Below are positions 60,895 through 64,000 of a DNA stretch of 64,000 bases, piece after piece. A model generated the notes under the pieces. The model saw only the letters and a list, made by a program, of their open reading frames with translations, did no database searches and was not told where the DNA came from. The DNA comes from JBNRMR01 sp050942895 (GTDB lineage: Bacteria > Bacillota > Clostridia > Christensenellales > UBA1750), in contig JBMNOE010000004.1 of assembly GCA_050942895.1 (NCBI GenBank), positions 124,001 to 188,000 on the forward strand. The letters are read 5' to 3'. Every line of letters begins with the position of its first letter. Within the stretch, counting starts at the first letter, position 1. A program made the position numbers and the translations under genes.

Positions 60895-62208
60895 CTATTT
60901 AAAGCTAATTATGACATCGCCGAAGCTGGTTTTGGCGTCGATTTCCACCTTAGCGCCGGACAGGGTTTTTTCATAGCTGTTTGCCTGTCTTTCGCCGCCA
61001 ATGCTGACGGAGCCGCTGGCGGTTTTCGCTTTTATGGAGGTTTCATTCTGGCTCATGGCAAGTTTCTCCAGGGTCACATCGCCGTTTTGGCTGTTTGCAA
61101 TGCAGCTTTCAAAACTTGTGGAGCTTATGCCGATGCTGCCGAAGCTGGTTTTTGAATCGATTGATGCAATGTCTCCACCCACGATTTTCACAGAGCCGTT
61201 GTCTGTCTCGGCGTAAAGGCTTGCAAGGAATGAATCTTCCACGTCGATTCCTCCGAAGGAATTGGTGAGCTTTACCGCCGCCGCAGAAACGCTGTCCACT
61301 TCAATATTGCCGTTGTCGCTGTCGGCCGTGATGTTGCCGGCAGAGCTGTCCTCGATGTTGATATCGCCGAAGGAGGTAGAAATATGCATATCCTTGCCGG
61401 TCACATTTTCGATGTCAACAGAACCATTGCTGCTGTCGATGCTGAGCTCGCCCACTGAAATGGATACCTCGCTGAGGGAAATGCTGCCAAAGGATGATTC
61501 TATACCGGCCTGGGATAAAGCGGAATTTTTTATGCTTATTTTCCCGTTGCTGGCGGCGACAAACAGCCTGCCCTCCACGGTGAGTTTGTTTATAACGATA
61601 TCGCCGAAGGAGCTGTCTATTGCTGCGCTTTTGGATGGAATGCCGCTGATGTCGATATCGCCGCTTTCGCCGGTTATGACAAGTTCGTCTGCGGTGAAGT
61701 CCCTAAGGGTGATATTGCCGTAGGAGCAGTCGACTTTCAGGCTTTCCAGCTCTGTATCCTTGGGCAAATAGATGTAAACGGCCCTATCGGCGCTTTTGTC
61801 GGTGAAATCAAAGGAAATGAAGTCGGAGATATTCACGAAATTTCGCTTCAGCTCCTCCTCCAGCTTTAGTTCGCCGCTTTCAAGGGAGGCCTTCAGCTTG
61901 CTTTCATCGTTTTCAGTGCTCTTGATTTCAATGCTGCTCACATCGGCGGGGATGACGTAAACATTCCTTGTCTGCAATGTTATATTAAGCCCGCTCACTT
62001 GCCCGGAAGCCATATATGAATATTCGCTCATTTCCTCGCTCAGCAAGGCCCCCAGCGCCTCCCTGTTGGAGTCTATATTGCTGTTTCCCGCCCCGCTTGC
62101 TGCCATGCGCTTGAATTCGTCGGTTCCGGCGCTCACACCCCACAGGACAAGGCCCACAAGCAAAAAACATGCCCCTGTTATCAAAGCTATTTTAGCAGAT
62201 TTCTTCAT
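60895..62208 (-). CDS. DUF4097 protein with strictly alternating SFG / NG beta-repeats
   Basis: 437 residues. The N-terminal membrane helix (7-28) has a basic start, so most of the protein is extracytoplasmic or anchored. From about residue 185 the sequence alternates between (S/T)SFG(D/S/G)I and (S/D/Q)NG(K/S/N/D)(I/V) turns about every 20 residues, six of each apart from one degenerate ASGS. This predicts a right-handed beta-solenoid with a two-step register. The order PadR, DUF1700, DUF4097 is a common Bacillota cassette thought to respond to envelope stress. Starts 4 nt before the stop of the upstream gene. Confidence 0.85.
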   Translation of the reverse strand: MKKSAKIALITGACFLLVGLVLWGVSAGTDEFKRMAASGAGNSNIDSNREALGALLSEEMSEYSYMASGQVSGLNITLQTRNVYVIPADVSSIEIKSTENDESKLKASLESGELKLEEELKRNFVNISDFISFDFTDKSADRAVYIYLPKDTELESLKVDCSYGNITLRDFTADELVITGESGDIDISGIPSKSAAIDSSFGDIVINKLTVEGRLFVAASNGKISIKNSALSQAGIESSFGSISLSEVSISVGELSIDSSNGSVDIENVTGKDMHISTSFGDINIEDSSAGNITADSDNGNIEVDSVSAAAVKLTNSFGGIDVEDSFLASLYAETDNGSVKIVGGDIASIDSKTSFGSIGISSTSFESCIANSQNGDVTLEKLAMSQNETSIKAKTASGSVSIGGERQANSYEKTLSGAKVEIDAKTSFGDVIISFK

Positions 62209-62816
62209 CTGACTTCCTCCTTTTGAATCCTTTGCTCCCTGGCGCTGCGCTTTTTACCGGCGAAAACATATATCTTGCGGATTAATATCCCCGTTCCCTT
62301 AAAGGTTGCTTTCAGGAGATAATATGCGCCCATTCCCCCCAGCACCGCAATGCCTATGGCGGTGAACACCATGCCGACGGAGCCGAAGGAGAAGGGCAGC
62401 CGCACGATGGCCCAGCCCGCATATATAAGTCCGGCGACCAGCACCGCGAACACCGTTATCACCACTGCTACCATTACGATGATGAGTGAAATGAAAATCA
62501 TCAACACTGCCGCCGCCAAGGGTAGAGCAATGGGCGTTGCCAGTATGCCCAGCACGGCGATCAGCGCCTTAGCCCAGTTGGACATGCCCGGCTTTGCAAC
62601 CGCCCGGTTCACGTCAGCGTCGGCTCTTATCCTCCCGGCGATTTCGTTCATCTGCCCCAAAGAGACGATGAATTCATCCTCATCGTTTCCATTCTCCACC
62701 GCATCCGTTATAAGTTCGTCATAATACGCCTTTGCTGCGTTCGCCTCAGCGGATGGCAGATCATGCAAATAATTGCCCAGCACCTCTAAAAACTCATGCT
62801 TTTTCAATCGGATCAC
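62205..62816 (-). CDS. DUF1700 membrane protein (HAAS-domain)
   Basis: 203 residues. The N-terminal HAAS/DUF1700 part (KHEFLEVLGNYLHDLPSAEA, SLGQMNEIAGRIRAD) is cytosolic and helical, with four or five hydrophobic segments from about 80 to 175. The start is unclear: a GTG at 62816 lies just 3 nt from GGAGG, and a TTG at 62807 has better spacing. Either overlaps the padR stop. DUF1700 proteins are regular partners of PadR regulators and bind or buffer them. Confidence 0.85.
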   Translation of the reverse strand: MIRLKKHEFLEVLGNYLHDLPSAEANAAKAYYDELITDAVENGNDEDEFIVSLGQMNEIAGRIRADADVNRAVAKPGMSNWAKALIAVLGILATPIALPLAAAVLMIFISLIIVMVAVVITVFAVLVAGLIYAGWAIVRLPFSFGSVGMVFTAIGIAVLGGMGAYYLLKATFKGTGILIRKIYVFAGKKRSAREQRIQKEEVR

Positions 62817-63120
62817 TCTCCTCCAGTAAATAATTGATGATCTTCATTGCTTCGCGCCAATGCGCGCGAAATTCGCCCAACCGCTGCCTGCCGGCGCTGG
62901 TTATGCTGTAATATTTGCGCAATCTGCCGTTGAACTCCCTGCTGTATGTCTTTAGATATTTGCCCGCTTCAAGCCTTCGCAAAATCGGGTAAAGGGTGGA
63001 CTCGCTCAAGGGAATTATCTGTGCGATATCCTGCATAAGCTTATAGCCGTAGACATCCTCCCTGGAGACGATGAGCAACACAAGGGACTCAGTAAGTCCT
63101 TTTTTTATCTGAACATCCAA
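62794..63120 (-). CDS. PadR-family transcriptional regulator
   Basis: 108 residues, TTG start with GGGAGG 8 nt upstream. The winged helix is shown by LTESLVLLIVSREDVYGYKL and the recognition part LSESTLYPILRRLEAGKYLK, then KYYSITSAGRQRL. The C-terminal dimer helix is short (subfamily 2). It leads the DUF1700-DUF4097 cassette, probably represses it, and overlaps the next gene. A promoter with an ATAC-N8-GTAT dyad lies right upstream. Confidence 0.95.
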   Translation of the reverse strand: MDVQIKKGLTESLVLLIVSREDVYGYKLMQDIAQIIPLSESTLYPILRRLEAGKYLKTYSREFNGRLRKYYSITSAGRQRLGEFRAHWREAMKIINYLLEESDPIEKA

Positions 63121-63144
63121 AAACCATACCTCCCTTCACGCAAT

Positions 63145-63173
63145 ATGATACAACGCATAGTATTATATGTCAA
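63145..63173 (-). promoter_or_regulatory. Promoter of the padR cassette with a PadR-type operator
   Basis: Minus-strand TTGACA (63168-63173), 17 bp, TATCAT (63145-63150). ATAC-N8-GTAT (63148-63163) overlaps the -10 and spacer; PadR operators typically have this 4-8-4 geometry. Confidence 0.75.
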
Positions 63174-63198
63174 GCAGTATTTTAAATTTCATAATCAA

Positions 63199-63227
63199 TT
63201 GCTATGGGGACACTTTTTTGATATAAT
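63199..63227 (+). promoter_or_regulatory. Sigma-A promoter of smpB
   Basis: TTGCTA (63199-63204), 17 bp, TATAAT (63222-63227), divergent from the padR promoter and 42 bp before the ATG. Confidence 0.8.
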
Positions 63228-63268
63228 ATACAAGCTTAACATGCAAAATACGAAAGGAGGGGAGCGAA

Positions 63269-63736
63269 ATGGCCGAATACACCAAGGAGCTGATGAGAAA
63301 CCGCCGCGCATGGCATGATTATTACATCGAGGAGACATTTGAAGCGGGCATAGAGTTGAGCGGCACCGAGGTCAAGTCCATAAGGCTGGGCAGGATGAAT
63401 CTTAAGGAAAGCTATATATCGGTGGACAGCGGCGAGGCCAAGATTCACGGGATGCACATTTCACCCTATGAGCAGGGCAATGTCTTTAACCGCGACCCTC
63501 TGCGGGTGCGGCGGCTGCTGCTGCACAAAAGGGAGATCAACCGGCTGCGTGCGCAGGTGATGCAGCAGGGCTATTCGATAGTGCCTCTTAGGGTTTATCT
63601 GAAGCGTGGGCTGGTGAAGCTGGAGATTGCCCTGGCAAAGGGCAAGAAGCAGTATGACAAAAGGCATGAGCTCGCCAAAAAAGATGCCCAACGAGAAATT
63701 GAGCGCTCCCTATCAAAGGGCGCAAGGGATGAATGA
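63269..63736 (+). CDS. smpB: SsrA (tmRNA)-binding protein
   Basis: 155 residues. The OB-fold core begins NRRAWHDYYIEETFEAGIEL then SGTEVKSIRLGRMNLKESYI, with the signature IHGMHISPYEQGN. The C-terminal KGKKQYDKRHELAKKDAQRE tail reaches the decoding centre. SmpB brings tmRNA to stalled ribosomes. AAGGAGG lies about 7 nt before the ATG. ssrA is often close by, but I cannot find a tmRNA in the remaining 264 bp. Confidence 0.97.
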   Translation: MAEYTKELMRNRRAWHDYYIEETFEAGIELSGTEVKSIRLGRMNLKESYISVDSGEAKIHGMHISPYEQGNVFNRDPLRVRRLLLHKREINRLRAQVMQQGYSIVPLRVYLKRGLVKLEIALAKGKKQYDKRHELAKKDAQREIERSLSKGARDE

Positions 63737-63806
63737 ACGCGAATTATAATTGTTTTATTTTGATCTTTTTATCAGCAGACAGTGAAGATAACGAATAATG
63801 CTTGCA

Positions 63807-63833
63807 GCGCCGCCTTTAGGGGTGGCTTTTTTG
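63807..63833 (+). terminator. Terminator of smpB
   Basis: GCCGCC-TTTAGG-GGTGGC (one G-U pair), then TTTTTTG. Confidence 0.8.
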
Positions 63834-63879
63834 TTTTGGAAACTCCTCCGGCAGTTCGCTTTTTGCTCATGACAGTATA

Positions 63880-64000
63880 ATGGCGGATTCTTATTTGACA
63901 GCGTGGTTTTATCTGCGGTTTCTTGTGGTCGGGGAAGAAGGCGACGAAGTCGGCAACTATCTTGTGGCGGCGAATTACAGGATGTACCAGGAGGAATATA
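63880..64000 (+). CDS. Open frame running off the right edge, unidentified
   Basis: From the ATG at 63880 the frame reads MADSYLTAWFYLRFLVVGEE, then GNYLVAANYRMYQEEY, to the last base. There is no SD, and the frame is open back to the terminator. The aromatic-rich composition is protein-like, but 40 codons are too few to name a family. It could also be an old remnant. Confidence 0.3.
   Translation, partial: MADSYLTAWFYLRFLVVGEEGDEVGNYLVAANYRMYQEEY

Noticed and set aside
63737..64000. tmRNA (ssrA) after smpB
   Set aside because: No tag-coding ANDNYALAA-like frame, no tRNA-like 3' end with CCA and no TTC-loop sequence could be found.
1..64000. CRISPR arrays, tRNA or rRNA genes, prophage or conjugative modules
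   Set aside because: No regularly spaced direct repeats, no cloverleaf or rRNA signature stretches and no integrase, capsid or relaxase frames were seen on either strand.

Overview
The window is chromosomal DNA of moderately high GC from a member of the Bacillota, most likely class Clostridia. Evidence: a SigH gene in the conserved order mrnC-rlmB-yacP-sigH; a ruvX / ireB / DUF1292 cluster; a YacL-type PIN-TRAM protein after radA; rpsF-ssb-rpsR; PPi-dependent pyruvate phosphate dikinase; PerR and PadR regulators; frequent TTG and GTG starts behind strong Shine-Dalgarno (SD) sequences. The family cannot be fixed from the sequence alone. No rRNA, tRNA, CRISPR array, prophage or intact transposase was seen.

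Layout. 1-1.5 kb: end of an ECF sigma factor and its zinc-finger anti-sigma / DUF4349 partner. 1.7-4.9 kb: an oxidative-stress run on the minus strand (DUF454 protein, membrane protein, katA, perR). 5-6.5 kb: metY preceded by a 34-codon upstream reading frame. 6.6-7.8 kb: rpsF-ssb-rpsR with an S6:S18-type leader. 8-10.6 kb: an SPFH protein and a membrane protein with two Tim44-like / zinc-ribbon units. 10.9-13.3 kb: a decayed carbohydrate locus with pieces of a permease, glycosidase, short-chain dehydrogenase, mannonate dehydratase and sensor kinase. 13.5-17.7 kb: DUF421 protein, methyltransferase, oligogalacturonate-lyase-like protein, PHP phosphatase. 17.7-21.3 kb: a heterodimeric ABC exporter. 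21.6-25.3 kb: alr, 5-formyl-THF cyclo-ligase, a membrane protein, ychF. 25.5-32.4 kb: a 1,199-residue LamG-like protein, an AbrB-type membrane protein, a methyltransferase and a GH105 hydrolase. 32.6-38.8 kb: an EF-G paralogue, the ireB-ruvX cluster and a flavoprotein. 39-41.8 kb: ppdK. 41.9-46.5 kb: a four-gene sugar operon ending in nagB, divergent from an AraC regulator. 46.8-55.7 kb: dnaB, a pyrophosphatase-like protein, an MFS transporter, a membrane-anchored propeller, radA, yacL and a frameshifted nadE. 55.7-58.6 kb: DUF6483, sigH, yacP, rlmB, mrnC. 58.8-63.1 kb: a two-component system facing a PadR / DUF1700 / DUF4097 envelope-type cassette. 63.2 kb to the end: smpB and the start of an unidentified frame.

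How it fits together. Information-processing and stress housekeeping operons alternate with plant or host glycan utilisation genes (oligogalacturonate lyase, GH105, sugar isomerases, nagB). One whole carbohydrate locus is decaying. Between genes lie several copies of two GC-rich intergenic repeat families; one copy is a complete 123-bp element with 13-bp terminal inverted repeats. The most promising unexplained signals are the Met/Cys-containing reading frame before metY, an array of four hairpins before ychF that ends in a minus-strand terminator, and a DUF4097 protein whose repeats alternate strictly between an SFG and an NG register.
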